A stretch of DNA of 64,000 bases from Terriglobia bacterium. GTDB taxonomy: Bacteria > Acidobacteriota > Terriglobia > Terriglobales > Acidobacteriaceae. This document shows, piece by piece, positions 43,910 through 53,097 of the stretch. A model generated the notes under the pieces. That model saw only the letters and a program-made list of their open reading frames with translations, was not told the DNA's origin and did not search any database. Position 1 is the first letter of the stretch; the number at the start of each line of letters is the position of its first letter. The stretch covers positions 1 to 64,000 of the forward strand of contig JAIQFH010000001.1 of NCBI GenBank assembly GCA_020073385.1, given 5' to 3'. The position numbers were made by a program, and so were the translations under genes.

Positions 43910-46900
43910 ATGAGCCATCTTCGAAGCGTTTGTGTCACAGCACTCTTGTTGATTTTGAGCACTGGACTCCTCTGGGCTCAAAAAGATATGGGGAGCATCG
44001 TCGGCACGGTGCGCGATCCTTCCGGTGCAGTTGTGGCTGGCGCCAAGGTGACGGTAGTCGATGCTGATCGCGGCACGACATTCGAAACGACAACTGGCAA
44101 CACCGGAGAGTATTCCGCGACTCCCCTACGCATCGGTCACTATAACGTTACGGTCGAAAAGCAGGGATTTCCCAAACAGGTAATAGGTCCGATCGAGGTG
44201 AACGTGCAGGCGCGGCCTGAAGTGAACTTCGTCCTGCGTGTTGGGCAAATTGCGGAAACAATCACAGTCACGTCGCAAGGACCCCAACTGGAAACCGAGA
44301 CTTCGGAACTGGGCCATGTGGTCAGCGGTGAGCAAGCCACGACGCTCCCGCTGAATGGCCGCAACTTTGCCCAGTTGGCGCAACTGGCTGCCGGGGTTGC
44401 GCCCGCCGAACCTGGATCCAGGACCGAGACCAGCTTTGGATTCAGTTCCAATGGCGCACGCGCTCTTCAGAACAACTACTTGCTGGACGGAATCGACAAC
44501 AACGCCAACCTTGGCGACGTGCTGAACGGCAGCGCCTACGTGATTCAACCTTCGGTCGACGCGATCGGCGAATTCAAAGTGGAAACGAATTCATATAGTG
44601 CCGAGTTCGGCCGAGGCAATGGGGCCATCATGAATGCGGTTATCAAATCTGGAACAAACGCATTTCATGGTGACGTTTACGAATTCTTCCGGAATGACAA
44701 ACTCGATGGACGAAATGCTTTCGACTTTCTTGGGAGGCAACCGTACCAGCAAAACCAGTACGGCGCCACTCTCGGTGGTCCGATATGGAAGAACCGCACG
44801 TTTTTCTTTGTCGATTATGAAGGCCTGCGTATTCGTCAGGCTTTGCCTCAGCTCTTACTGCTTCCCACCCCTGAACAGCTGGGTGGAGACTTCTCGAGTT
44901 TTCTCGATCTAAGCACACCAGTAACTTATACGGACAATGACGGAAGATTTGGTCCCGTTGGAGCCGTTTATAACGTCTTGGATTGCAATGGTAATCAGAC
45001 CTACCAGGGCGAGATCTTCGATCCACACCTCACGCAGAGCATCACAGCTACCGGCGCTTATTCGACCGGCATGTGTGGCTTTCCAGTTGGGGTAACGGGC
45101 GGTCTGCCAACCAATATCATTCCATCGGGTTCCATCAACTCCATCGCTTCGCAGCTCGCTGCTTTGTTTCCAACACCCCTACCCGGCTTCGATATCGGCG
45201 GCAATAACTATCTAGTCGATCCCAAGAAGAGTCTGGACCAAAATAACTTCGATGTCCGCGTTGACCACCGCTTTTCAGACAAAGACGATTTCTTCGTGCG
45301 CTTCAGCTATGAAGATCAACCCATCCACACTCCCGGACCTTTCATGAATTTTCTTGACGGCGGCGGATTTACCGCCGGCAACCAGGACAACTCCTATCGG
45401 AGTGCAGCAATCAGCGAAGTTCATACCTTTTCTCCGACCGTCATCAATGAATTGCGGTTGGGATACAACCGTATCAATGCCCACCGCTCTCAGCCCTTCG
45501 CGAATGAAGATGTTTCGGGAGAATTAGGACTGATAGGCGTTCCCTTCGCGCCTGGATTTGGAGGACTGCCGAGCATCTGTTTTGTGAATTACGCGTGCAT
45601 CGGAGCATCGGATTTCCTGCCCTCGTTTGAAAAGCAGAACAGCTATGTAGCCAATGAGAATCTGATCTGGCAGCACGGCCGCCATTCGATGAAGTTTGGC
45701 ACAGAGGTCCGCTTCGAACAGTTCACGATGGGGCAAATTTCGGCCCCACGCGGAGATTTGGGATTTGGTCAGGATTTCACTGCCAACCCTGCACTCCCCA
45801 CCAATCAAGAAGATGGTTCGCCGACCGGTGGCGACGATATTGCCTCGTTCCTTCTTGGTGCTCCCGACTCGGCCAACATTGTGAACCTGCATGTTCCCGA
45901 CTATCACCGCAAGATTTTCGCTTTCTATGGGCAGGATGACTTCCGCGTCAACGACCGTCTGACCTTAAATCTGGGACTGCGATACGAACTCTTTCGGCCT
46001 GTGACGGAAGGCAAAAATCAAATGGCGACGTTTGATTTCGCGACCAACACGCTCATCGTTCCCAAGGGCCAAACACAGGAGCTGACGCCGACCATCGCTT
46101 CTTTTCTGCCCATCGCGCGAACCGGGTCGGCGAGCCTGGTGAAGCCCGATTACCGCACTTTCGCGCCACGCATCGGGTTTGCCTACAGGATCACAAATCC
46201 CCTTGTGCTGCGCGGAGGATACGGCATCTTCTATGGCGGGCAGGAAAGCGGGCCCTTCTCCTTCCCCAGCCCTGGGTTTAATCCGCCGTACTTTTTGAGC
46301 CAGAGCTTCAGTTCACCGTGCGGAAGCCCGGTGCCGGCGAATGCCAATCCCGCTGATCCAGGGAATTGTGCGATTGGGCTGAAGGAGGACGATTCCAGCC
46401 AAATGATCGCGGATTTCTGGACGCAAGGGTTCCCGGCGAATTCGTTATCGGATCCGAACAATCCACTCCTTTATTCGATTGACCGCAACATCCGGACGCC
46501 AATGATGCATCAGTGGCATCTAGGTGTGGAATATCAACTGCCCAGCCAGACAGTGCTGGGCTTGTCGTACGCGGGATCTCACGGCACTCACCTGTACGGG
46601 TTCTACAACGGCAACCAGGCCGTGCCCAGCACGGACCCCAACGAAGCTCTGGCGCCGCGTCGTCCTTTCCCTTTTGTCGATGGAACGATCGACGCATTCC
46701 GAGCCAATACCAACTCGAACTACAACTCTCTGCAGGCAAGCCTGGAGAAACGGTTGACCCACGGGCTCATGTTCCAGGCCTCGTACACCTATGCTCATGC
46801 GCAGGACGAAGCCTCCAGTGCGAGTCTTGGCTCGTTAGGCAACGGTGATTTCCGAGATCAGCGCTTCCCTGGCATGGAATACGGAAACTCCGATTTCGAC

Positions 46901-47491
46901 GTTCGCCACCGATTCACGATCAGCTATTCCTATGACCTGCCGTTCGGACATGGCAAACATTTCGGTGGCGGTGCGAGCGGCGTCGCGAACCAGATCATAG
47001 GCAACTGGCAAATTGCCGGAATCACGTCGGCTTCTACAGGAAACTTCTTCACCGTAACGGATCCGTTCGTAAACAGTGCGAACAATGACTGCGGAGGAAC
47101 GGTAAGCTACAACTGCTCTCGGCCTAATGTGGTCGGCGATCCGAATGGCAAGCCGTGCATTGCCGGCACCTTCTACAACACGTGCGCTTTCGAAAGTAAT
47201 CTGACTCCCGGTACCTATGGAAATGAAGCGCGCAATTCTGTGCGTGGGCCGGGCTATCAGATCTGGGACGTTACCGTAGGCAAGCTGTTCCCGATCAAAG
47301 AGAAAATGAGAGTCGAATTCCGCGCTGATTTCTTTAATCTGTGGAACCATACAAATCCTTTGTGGGGTCCCATCGGAGCTGCCGGACAGGTTGAACCTGT
47401 ATCGATCGAACACGGTACACCGCAGGAGGGGCAGTTCCAGGCGTCCCGCGATCCGCGTTTCATTCAATTTGCTCTGAAGTTCTACTTCTGA
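43910..47491 (+). CDS. TonB-dependent outer-membrane receptor, Oar-like
   Basis: 1,193 residues. Signal peptide (MSHLRSVCVTALLLILSTG), a carboxypeptidase-regulatory-like domain ('GSIVGTVRDPSGAVVAGAKV', ~25-110), a plug ('RNFAQLAQLAAGVAPAEPGS', 'NNYLLDGIDNNANLGD') and a 22-strand-type barrel ending 'FIQFALKFYF' with a C-terminal Phe. It transports large substrates, likely oligosaccharides given the neighbours, through the outer membrane. GGAGG precedes ATG 43910. No SusD partner is present, as usual for Acidobacteria. Confidence 0.92.
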   Translation: MSHLRSVCVTALLLILSTGLLWAQKDMGSIVGTVRDPSGAVVAGAKVTVVDADRGTTFETTTGNTGEYSATPLRIGHYNVTVEKQGFPKQVIGPIEVNVQARPEVNFVLRVGQIAETITVTSQGPQLETETSELGHVVSGEQATTLPLNGRNFAQLAQLAAGVAPAEPGSRTETSFGFSSNGARALQNNYLLDGIDNNANLGDVLNGSAYVIQPSVDAIGEFKVETNSYSAEFGRGNGAIMNAVIKSGTNAFHGDVYEFFRNDKLDGRNAFDFLGRQPYQQNQYGATLGGPIWKNRTFFFVDYEGLRIRQALPQLLLLPTPEQLGGDFSSFLDLSTPVTYTDNDGRFGPVGAVYNVLDCNGNQTYQGEIFDPHLTQSITATGAYSTGMCGFPVGVTGGLPTNIIPSGSINSIASQLAALFPTPLPGFDIGGNNYLVDPKKSLDQNNFDVRVDHRFSDKDDFFVRFSYEDQPIHTPGPFMNFLDGGGFTAGNQDNSYRSAAISEVHTFSPTVINELRLGYNRINAHRSQPFANEDVSGELGLIGVPFAPGFGGLPSICFVNYACIGASDFLPSFEKQNSYVANENLIWQHGRHSMKFGTEVRFEQFTMGQISAPRGDLGFGQDFTANPALPTNQEDGSPTGGDDIASFLLGAPDSANIVNLHVPDYHRKIFAFYGQDDFRVNDRLTLNLGLRYELFRPVTEGKNQMATFDFATNTLIVPKGQTQELTPTIASFLPIARTGSASLVKPDYRTFAPRIGFAYRITNPLVLRGGYGIFYGGQESGPFSFPSPGFNPPYFLSQSFSSPCGSPVPANANPADPGNCAIGLKEDDSSQMIADFWTQGFPANSLSDPNNPLLYSIDRNIRTPMMHQWHLGVEYQLPSQTVLGLSYAGSHGTHLYGFYNGNQAVPSTDPNEALAPRRPFPFVDGTIDAFRANTNSNYNSLQASLEKRLTHGLMFQASYTYAHAQDEASSASLGSLGNGDFRDQRFPGMEYGNSDFDVRHRFTISYSYDLPFGHGKHFGGGASGVANQIIGNWQIAGITSASTGNFFTVTDPFVNSANNDCGGTVSYNCSRPNVVGDPNGKPCIAGTFYNTCAFESNLTPGTYGNEARNSVRGPGYQIWDVTVGKLFPIKEKMRVEFRADFFNLWNHTNPLWGPIGAAGQVEPVSIEHGTPQEGQFQASRDPRFIQFALKFYF

Positions 47492-47525
47492 GCACGAATG
47501 CGGACTGCAATCCAAGGAATTGACT

Positions 47526-47550
47526 AAGGGCCGGGAACTTATCGGCCCTT
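47526..47550. terminator. GC-rich hairpin between TonB receptor and permease
   Basis: AAGGGCCG and CGGCCCTT form a perfect 8-bp stem around a 9-base loop, 34 bp after the receptor stop and before the permease ATG. It has no following U tract, so it may slow or partly end transcription, or protect mRNA ends. Confidence 0.4.
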
Positions 47551-47558
47551 GGAACTCG

Positions 47559-48944
47559 ATGACAAATGCGCCCACAACCAATGCTGCAGGAACGGTCGGC
47601 TTGCGTCGAGCCCTCGGCCTCTGGGACCTGATCCTCTACGGAATGATCGTGATCCAGCCGACGGCTCCCATGCCTGTTTATGGGGTCATGAGTCAACGCG
47701 CGCACGGGCACGCGGTCACAACCGTTTTGATTGCAATGGTGGCGATGCTGTTTACGGCAGTCGCCTACGGCCGCATGGCACGCGCCTATCCCAGCGCCGG
47801 TTCGGCGTTCACTTACGTTGGCTCGGAAATCCATCCTGCGCTCGGTTACGTCACCGGGTGGAGCATGGCCATGGACTACATGCTCAATCCAATCGTGTGC
47901 ACGATTCTGTGCAGCAAGTTCGCTCTTAACTTCTTTCCTGAAATTCCGTATCCAGTCTTCGTGATCTTCTTTATTTCACTTTTTACCGGCTTGAATCTTT
48001 TCGGTATCCGCACGTCGGCGCGCATCAACGAAATCCTGGCCGGTGGCATGGGAATCGTGATCCTCATATTTCTGGCGGCTGCAGCGCGATACGTGCTGCA
48101 TGTGCCCCACGACGGCGTTGCATTCTTCAGCCGTCCTTTTTACGATCCCCAGACTTTCAGCACCACGGCGGTGTTGGGAGGTACCTCGCTCGCCGTGCTG
48201 ACGTACATCGGGTTCGACGGCATTTCTACTCTCTCGGAAGAGGCAGAAAATCCACGCCGCAATATTTTGCTTGCGACTGTTCTGGTATGCCTGATCACAG
48301 GTGTGCTTGCCTCAGTTGAGGTCTATGCTGCGCAACTCGTGTGGCCGGGAACGCAGCCGTTTCCAGATGTGGATACCGCATTTGTTCACGTTGCGGGACG
48401 GGCCGCGGGCGCGTGGCTATTTCTGCTGATCAACATCACGCTCCTAGTCGCAACCATCGGTTCCGGGATGGGATCTCAACTCGGTGCCGCGCGCCTCTTG
48501 TTTGGGATGGGCCGGAGCAACGCGCTTCCCAAATCGTTCTTTGGAGCGATCGAGCCGAAACGCCGAATTCCGCAAAATAATGTCATCTTTGTCGGTGTCC
48601 TGGCGCTCGCCGGAACCACCGTGCTGACGTTTGAGCGTGCCGCCGAATTGTTGAATTTCGGCGCATTGCTCGCCTTCATGGGAGTCAATGCCGCGTCATT
48701 CACGAGATACTTTCTGCGCGAACGTCAAAGGACTATTGGCAATTTTCTTCCACCCATTTTCGGCTTCAGTATTTGCCTGCTGCTGTGGTTGAACTTGAGC
48801 CGTCCTGCCAAGATTGCCGGCACCATATGGATGGCGCTGGGCATCGCCTATGGCGCTTACCGGACGCGTGGCTTTCGTGCAGAACTGGTTTCCTTCGACG
48901 TTCCAGAGGATGCCGGGAATAATGTCGAAATGATCAAAACGTGA
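47559..48944 (+). CDS. APC-superfamily permease
   Basis: 461 residues with 12 hydrophobic helices. 'LGLWDLILYGMIVIQPTAPM', 'YPSAGSAFTYVGSEIHPALG', 'GFDGISTLSEEAENPRRNIL' and 'GSGMGSQLGAARLLFGMGRS' match the amino acid-polyamine-organocation family. The substrate may be the product of the sugar pathway or an amine; it cannot be named. ATG 47559 is preferred, as family N-termini begin here; a TTG at 47520 is possible. It sits between the receptor and the small NIPSNAP-like gene. Confidence 0.88.
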   Translation: MTNAPTTNAAGTVGLRRALGLWDLILYGMIVIQPTAPMPVYGVMSQRAHGHAVTTVLIAMVAMLFTAVAYGRMARAYPSAGSAFTYVGSEIHPALGYVTGWSMAMDYMLNPIVCTILCSKFALNFFPEIPYPVFVIFFISLFTGLNLFGIRTSARINEILAGGMGIVILIFLAAAARYVLHVPHDGVAFFSRPFYDPQTFSTTAVLGGTSLAVLTYIGFDGISTLSEEAENPRRNILLATVLVCLITGVLASVEVYAAQLVWPGTQPFPDVDTAFVHVAGRAAGAWLFLLINITLLVATIGSGMGSQLGAARLLFGMGRSNALPKSFFGAIEPKRRIPQNNVIFVGVLALAGTTVLTFERAAELLNFGALLAFMGVNAASFTRYFLRERQRTIGNFLPPIFGFSICLLLWLNLSRPAKIAGTIWMALGIAYGAYRTRGFRAELVSFDVPEDAGNNVEMIKT

Positions 48945-48970
48945 TCTTAAAAATCGAATCGGGAGGACCT

Positions 48971-49279
48971 GTGGCCATCATCTTGCGCCTGGTGCAACGG
49001 TTTCAACATTCCAAGACAGATGAATTCGTTGCGCTCGAGAAAGAATTTTCGCAGCTTGAGCATCGTGGTATTCTGCCCCGGGGCGAGCGCCTGATTCCAA
49101 TCTCAGGACGCGAACCCAGGAATACGGTTATCTGGCAGCGACGTTTTGAGAGCTTGGCAGACGCCGAAAAAGCACTGAAGCTCTTCGAGACCAACGCCGA
49201 ACATACCGAACTCGCCAACAAGCAGAAGCATTTCTTCGAGTCCACATGGGCGGAGTTTTACGAAGTTGTCGATTGGTAA
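48971..49279 (+). CDS. Small NIPSNAP-like (dimeric alpha-beta barrel) protein
   Basis: 102 residues beginning at GTG: 'MAIILRLVQRFQHSKTDEFV' ... 'NTVIWQRRFESLADAEKALK' ... 'ESTWAEFYEVVDW'. The strand-helix-strand pattern with conserved 'VWQRRF'-type segments fits a dimeric alpha/beta-barrel (NIPSNAP-like). GGGAGGACCT is immediately upstream, so this GTG is used. An isomerase or mutarotase role in the sugar pathway is possible (inference). Confidence 0.7.
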   Translation: MAIILRLVQRFQHSKTDEFVALEKEFSQLEHRGILPRGERLIPISGREPRNTVIWQRRFESLADAEKALKLFETNAEHTELANKQKHFFESTWAEFYEVVDW

Positions 49280-49296
49280 TCAGCAGTAGGTGAGGA

Positions 49297-50340
49297 TCAA
49301 GGTTTTCGGGCGGGACACGTGGAGTCGCGCACGACTAACTTAGGGACGACCTTGCGGTGTTTCGGCGCCAATGTCAGGTTTTCCGCGGCTGCGCGCATCA
49401 AATGCTCGACGATTTCAGCTCCCAATGAACCCTGCATTTCAAGTTGCTGCTGGATGGTGGTCAGCGGCGGATTGTAAAAGGCTGCACTGGGGATGTCATC
49501 AAATCCAACCACCGAGCAGTCTTCCGGCACGCGTCGCCCTGCCTTGGTCAGCGCGCGTATGGCGGCGCAGGCGCTGAGATCATCAAACGTAACCATGGCT
49601 GTGAAGCGGGAGCGGCGGCGTAACAGATCCTCGGTGAGTTCATATGCCTCCCGGAAGGTGGTGTTTCGTCCCTTGATCTGCACGACGAGATCGGGATTGA
49701 TTTCGAGACCTACCTCTTCGGCAAAGCTCGCCAACCCCTGCCACCGCTGAATGCTATCAACCAGAATATCGGGACCCTTGATAAACGCCATCTTGGAATG
49801 GCCCAGATCATAAAGATGTTGGATGGCAAGCCGAGTCCCAGCAGCGTTGTCGACAACTACTGAGCTAACGGGAACATTGGACAGTTCGCGGCCGATGACG
49901 ACCGCCGGAATGTTTCGCTCGGAAAACTCTGAAAGTAGCTTGCTATCCAGATACAGAGGGTTGGCGATAGAAATGATCCCTTCCACCCGACGCCCAAGGA
50001 GCATGTCTAAGCATGTTTGAAATTGCGATCGATCATCCTGTAAGTCCGTAACAATCGGAAAAAGTCCGGACGGCCGTATGTGGTTCTGGATGCCACGCAG
50101 GATCTGTGTGCAATAGGGATCGGTAAGATCGAATACCATTACGCCCAGCGTCTGGCTTCGATTGCTGCGCAGCGAGCGTGCGTACAGATTGGGTCGATAT
50201 CCCAACCGTCGCGCTACCTTCCAGATTCGCTCGCGGGTGCGCTCGGGAATCCGTGATACTCCCGCGCCATTGTTCAACACCATGGACACTGTGGTTACCG
50301 AAAAGCCGCTTTCGCCAGCCACCTCTCGAATGGTGATCAT
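49297..50340 (-). CDS. LacI-family transcription regulator
   Basis: 347 residues. N-terminal HTH 'TIREVAGESGFSVTTVSMVL' and hinge 'RLGYRPNLYARSLRSNRSQT', then the periplasmic-binding-protein-like ligand domain ('LGVMVFDLTDPYCTQILRGI', 'VVGFDDIPSAAFYNPPLTTI'). It probably represses the sugar operons through the sites at 39285, 41550 and 51150. Its ATG overlaps the stop of the upstream HAD gene (TAATG), so both are translated together and may be autoregulated. Confidence 0.93.
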   Translation of the reverse strand: MITIREVAGESGFSVTTVSMVLNNGAGVSRIPERTRERIWKVARRLGYRPNLYARSLRSNRSQTLGVMVFDLTDPYCTQILRGIQNHIRPSGLFPIVTDLQDDRSQFQTCLDMLLGRRVEGIISIANPLYLDSKLLSEFSERNIPAVVIGRELSNVPVSSVVVDNAAGTRLAIQHLYDLGHSKMAFIKGPDILVDSIQRWQGLASFAEEVGLEINPDLVVQIKGRNTTFREAYELTEDLLRRRSRFTAMVTFDDLSACAAIRALTKAGRRVPEDCSVVGFDDIPSAAFYNPPLTTIQQQLEMQGSLGAEIVEHLMRAAAENLTLAPKHRKVVPKLVVRDSTCPARKP

Positions 50341-51140
50341 TACGAATCTCCCTCGAGGAGCCCCAACTCATCGCTGCGCGGCACGTCTCCAAACAGAAGC
50401 GCTTCGAGTTCATGGTGATCATTCACGACATAATTCGCCTCGCTCAGATCCTCCCTTGAAAGTGTGCTGCAGATCGCAATGACGGAGCAGTCCGCCGCAC
50501 GCGCTGACTGGATGCCGAATGGAGCATTCTCAATCACAACCCAAGCTTTCGGCTCAGTCTGTAAGGCTTGCATGGCGCGTAGAAACGGCTCAGGATCGGG
50601 TTTTCCCCACTTTACATCATCAGCTGTCACGATGATGTCGAACCACCGTGCTTGTTCCGGTTGGAGTACGTCATGAAACGATTTCTTCGAAGATCCGGTG
50701 ACCAAGCCATTTCGCCAGCCGGCATATCGTAGTCCGCACAAAAGGCGCGGTACGGCAGAAAAAAACTTTCGCTTCCCGAGACCAAAGTCGTACTCGCGGC
50801 GGCGTATTGCGAGTTCCCGGATTTCATGGTCATCAACATTGATATGATGCCTGTCGAAGATCGCCCGCAAAAAGATTGATGTTGGTTCACCTTCGCGCAA
50901 GAAAATCTCACGCGGAGTGGTAACGATGCCTTCCTCGCTCAAGACCCTTTCATAGGCTCCGTAGAAATTGCGGCGTGAGTCTACTAACACGCCATCCCAA
51001 TCCCACAAAGCAACAGAGAAGTCGCGCGAGCTGACAAGGGAGAGACTGCTTTCGCTAGCTGCGGGGGAGAGGAACGCCGCGTCCTCAGCCCTGTCCACAG
51101 CAGATGCGAGTATAGGTGCCAACCGCCAATCCGAAGGCAT
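50340..51140 (-). CDS. HAD-superfamily phosphatase/phosphoglucomutase-like protein
   Basis: 266 residues. HAD motifs: 'VALWDWDGVLVDSRRNFYGA' (nucleophile Asp and acid/base), 'NGLVTGSSKKSFHDVL', 'KWGKPDPEPFLRAMQAL' and 'WVVIENAPFGIQSARAADCS'. The cap domain suggests a beta-phosphoglucomutase or sugar-phosphate phosphatase. The N-terminal 40 residues before the first motif are atypical and the true start may be downstream of 51140. A LacI-type operator lies 10 bp before the annotated start. Confidence 0.85.
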   Translation of the reverse strand: MPSDWRLAPILASAVDRAEDAAFLSPAASESSLSLVSSRDFSVALWDWDGVLVDSRRNFYGAYERVLSEEGIVTTPREIFLREGEPTSIFLRAIFDRHHINVDDHEIRELAIRRREYDFGLGKRKFFSAVPRLLCGLRYAGWRNGLVTGSSKKSFHDVLQPEQARWFDIIVTADDVKWGKPDPEPFLRAMQALQTEPKAWVVIENAPFGIQSARAADCSVIAICSTLSREDLSEANYVVNDHHELEALLFGDVPRSDELGLLEGDS

Positions 51141-51149
51141 TATTGGCTA

Positions 51150-51163
51150 GTATATCGTTTCAC
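51150..51163. promoter_or_regulatory. LacI-type operator-like site C before HAD-lacI genes
   Basis: GTATATCGTTTCAC; its reverse complement is GTGAAACGATATAC, matching site A at 12 of 14 positions. It suggests that the regulator controls its own operon. Confidence 0.6.
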
Positions 51164-51328
51164 TTAGGCGTAAGAAAGACGGTGGTTCTGCGAGGCAAGG
51201 GGTTTCAGTTTGAACCAGTCGCGGAGTGGAAAGTCCTCGGGCTTGCCCGTCGAAAAAAGATTAAAGTTTATGTCGCTTGCGGAGCCTATTTTTCTCTGAA
51301 ATATTGTTTCTTCATCTTAAAGAGCATG

Positions 51329-51484
51329 GAGCAACAGGCTGATGACGAACTCAATGCCAGCATTGTGCTGATCGACGCGTTGCTCGTACAAGGGAAACAG
51401 GGCGAAGCTCAGAAAGAAATGGAAGCAGCTCAACGGCTCGCTAAAGAGAGCCAGAACTGCTTTCTCCGTTTACAGTTCGAATAG
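51329..51484 (+). pseudogene. TPR-protein C-terminal remnant
   Basis: MEQQADDELNASIVLIDALL and 'GEAQKEMEAAQRLAKESQNC' end 'FLRLQFE', the style of the last repeat of long TPR proteins of Acidobacteria. The ATG has no good ribosome site and the rest of the protein is missing. It overlaps the convergent HTH gene by 55 bp. Confidence 0.4.
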
Positions 51485-52383
51485 GTCTCAGCCTGCGTCT
51501 TTCTGAAGTCTGAACACCATTGATAGCCATGCACGACGCTCTCACGATACTTGATTTCAGCGGTCAGTATCAGCTGGATCGCGATGTCCGTCATGCGCTT
51601 TTCGAGTTGCTGAACATCATCGTCCTGCCAGGTAGCCAGTACTTCTTCAGAGCCCCATCCCTTCAGAATAGATAAGCACAGTCGCGTATCACTGGATTCT
51701 TGTTTTACATTCAAAAGTTGTGCACGGCGATTTGTTTTTTTCGGTCTGTCCAAAGCGAGTTGAAGATGCTGCTGGAAGAACGAAATCCCGATGTCCCGTG
51801 CTTCGTGGCCGCGGACGGAAGGTCTACCGTTCATCTTCGCGACTGCGAAGAAGAGGTTGTTTAAGACCCGAAGCCGACGGTGCTCAAATGGCGAGTCAAA
51901 AACGGGTTTCTCCCACGACATGACATAACGATCGGTTAACTGTTTCTCCCGGCGTTTTTCATCCTCTTTGAGGAGACGCTCAATCGCTGAATGCCAGATC
52001 AGCACTTTATGCGGAATGACTACGTGACCTACAGTCTCAGCGATCCGTGCCTGAACTGCCTCGATCGGTTCGGAAAACTCCGGAGGAGCGACGAGAGGGG
52101 CAAGAAGATCCTCCTCGGTCCAGTAGCCGTACGCAGTATTGCCTCCGGCCCCGATCTCGATCTCATCACTCATTCCAGGGGGACGTAACGGGAATGCCGT
52201 CTGAAACACCTCCTTCCCCGCGTCTTTCTTCGCCCAATAGCCACGTTCAGGCGTAGGGATTCCTGCCCGCGCGCACGTTTTCTTGAGGGCGACATCGGAA
52301 ATCCCAAAACGCGTCGAGAGGCTCTGCATTGGTTCAGACCAAACCAGATCGTAAAGCGCCTTGCGAGACAGTCGTCCAGCCAT
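51430..52383 (-). CDS. HTH-type protein of unknown function, mobile-element associated in style
   Basis: 317 residues. N-terminal 'MAGRLSRKALYDLVWSEPMQ', 'SLSTRFGISDVALKKTCARA' and 'GIPTPERGYWAKKDAGKEVF' form a helix-turn-helix followed by a stretch typical of a family of about 300-residue hypothetical proteins. The C-terminal half is charged and helical. It lies directly beside a cluster of TGATACC repeats and a tRNA-Ser fragment, so it may be part of an integrated element. ATG 52383 has GGGGAA ahead; the longer frame to 52470 has no such site. Confidence 0.6.
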   Translation of the reverse strand: MAGRLSRKALYDLVWSEPMQSLSTRFGISDVALKKTCARAGIPTPERGYWAKKDAGKEVFQTAFPLRPPGMSDEIEIGAGGNTAYGYWTEEDLLAPLVAPPEFSEPIEAVQARIAETVGHVVIPHKVLIWHSAIERLLKEDEKRREKQLTDRYVMSWEKPVFDSPFEHRRLRVLNNLFFAVAKMNGRPSVRGHEARDIGISFFQQHLQLALDRPKKTNRRAQLLNVKQESSDTRLCLSILKGWGSEEVLATWQDDDVQQLEKRMTDIAIQLILTAEIKYRESVVHGYQWCSDFRKTQAETYSNCKRRKQFWLSLASR

Positions 52384-52526
52384 TGTGTTCCCCAATATCC
52401 TTCTTCTGGAGCTCGTGACAGCTGAGTATATGGGCACGCCATCAATCTCGGCGCGGCAATGCAACCGCACGGACTGCTAAGAGCTAAAAGAGGGTCTTGC
52501 TTCTCTGAAGCACATCGTGTGCCTTG

Positions 52527-52967
52527 TGATACCGCAGAGCAGATGAAATGCTGAGGGACTCGCTCTCTCGCTGATATTCAGCGATACCGGCGAATACCAG
52601 TGATACCGGAGAGCGAATGAAATGGCGGAGGGACCTTCTCTTTGCATTCACGGAAAGACGCGCTGGACGGGAGAAACCGAATAGAGACTCGCGTCACTGC
52701 GGTCATAACTGTGATACCTCCAACTTCGACCGATCGAGGAGAGCCTTGCCCTGCGGGAATGTGTACTGATACCAAATGATACCGACACTATAGCGGAGAG
52801 ACTATGGTCTCTCCACCTCGCCCGCGAGGACAGGGGTAGGTCCAAAGGAGGGAGTCTCTCCGCCATTCTTCGAGCACTTCTTGAAGATTTTTCCAAGATG
52901 CGAAAATGATATTTTTAAAGATTCAAGAGTGATGTTTTCCACACTCGAAGGTGATACCAGTGATACC
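52527..52967. repeat. Cluster of TGATACC repeats with 9-bp tandem pairs
   Basis: Exact TGATACC copies start at 52527, 52601, 52712, 52768, 52777, 52952 and 52961, plus CGATACC at 52582. Pairs at 52768/52777 and 52952/52961 have 9-bp spacing, as does the near-pair 52592/52601. The 15-mer ATACCAGTGATACCG is present twice. Copies 52527 and 52601 are embedded in a longer direct repeat of about 33 bp (TGATACCGsAGAGC...ATGAAATG..GAGGGAC). This is iteron-like. The 52384-53097 stretch otherwise holds no gene I trust. Confidence 0.65.
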
Positions 52968-53097
52968 GTTTTTGTGGTCAATACACGTCGTTGGAGGTTG
53001 TGGGAGGCAACGGACCCGAAGTCAAGAAAGTGCTTGAAACCCGCATAAACACAGGGTATTATCGCTTATGTCTAGTCGTTGCCACGATTTGCACTAA

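Noticed and set aside
52795..52865. tRNA-like fold with GGAGAGACT and AGTCTCTCC ends followed by GCCA
   Set aside because: The acceptor-like stem is good, but the T-loop TTC motif, D-loop GG and an anticodon stem of proper length are missing. Only the tail resembles tRNA-Ser.
52527..52967. CRISPR array
   Set aside because: The TGATACC units are only 7-18 bp, unevenly spaced, and lack uniform spacers or cas genes.
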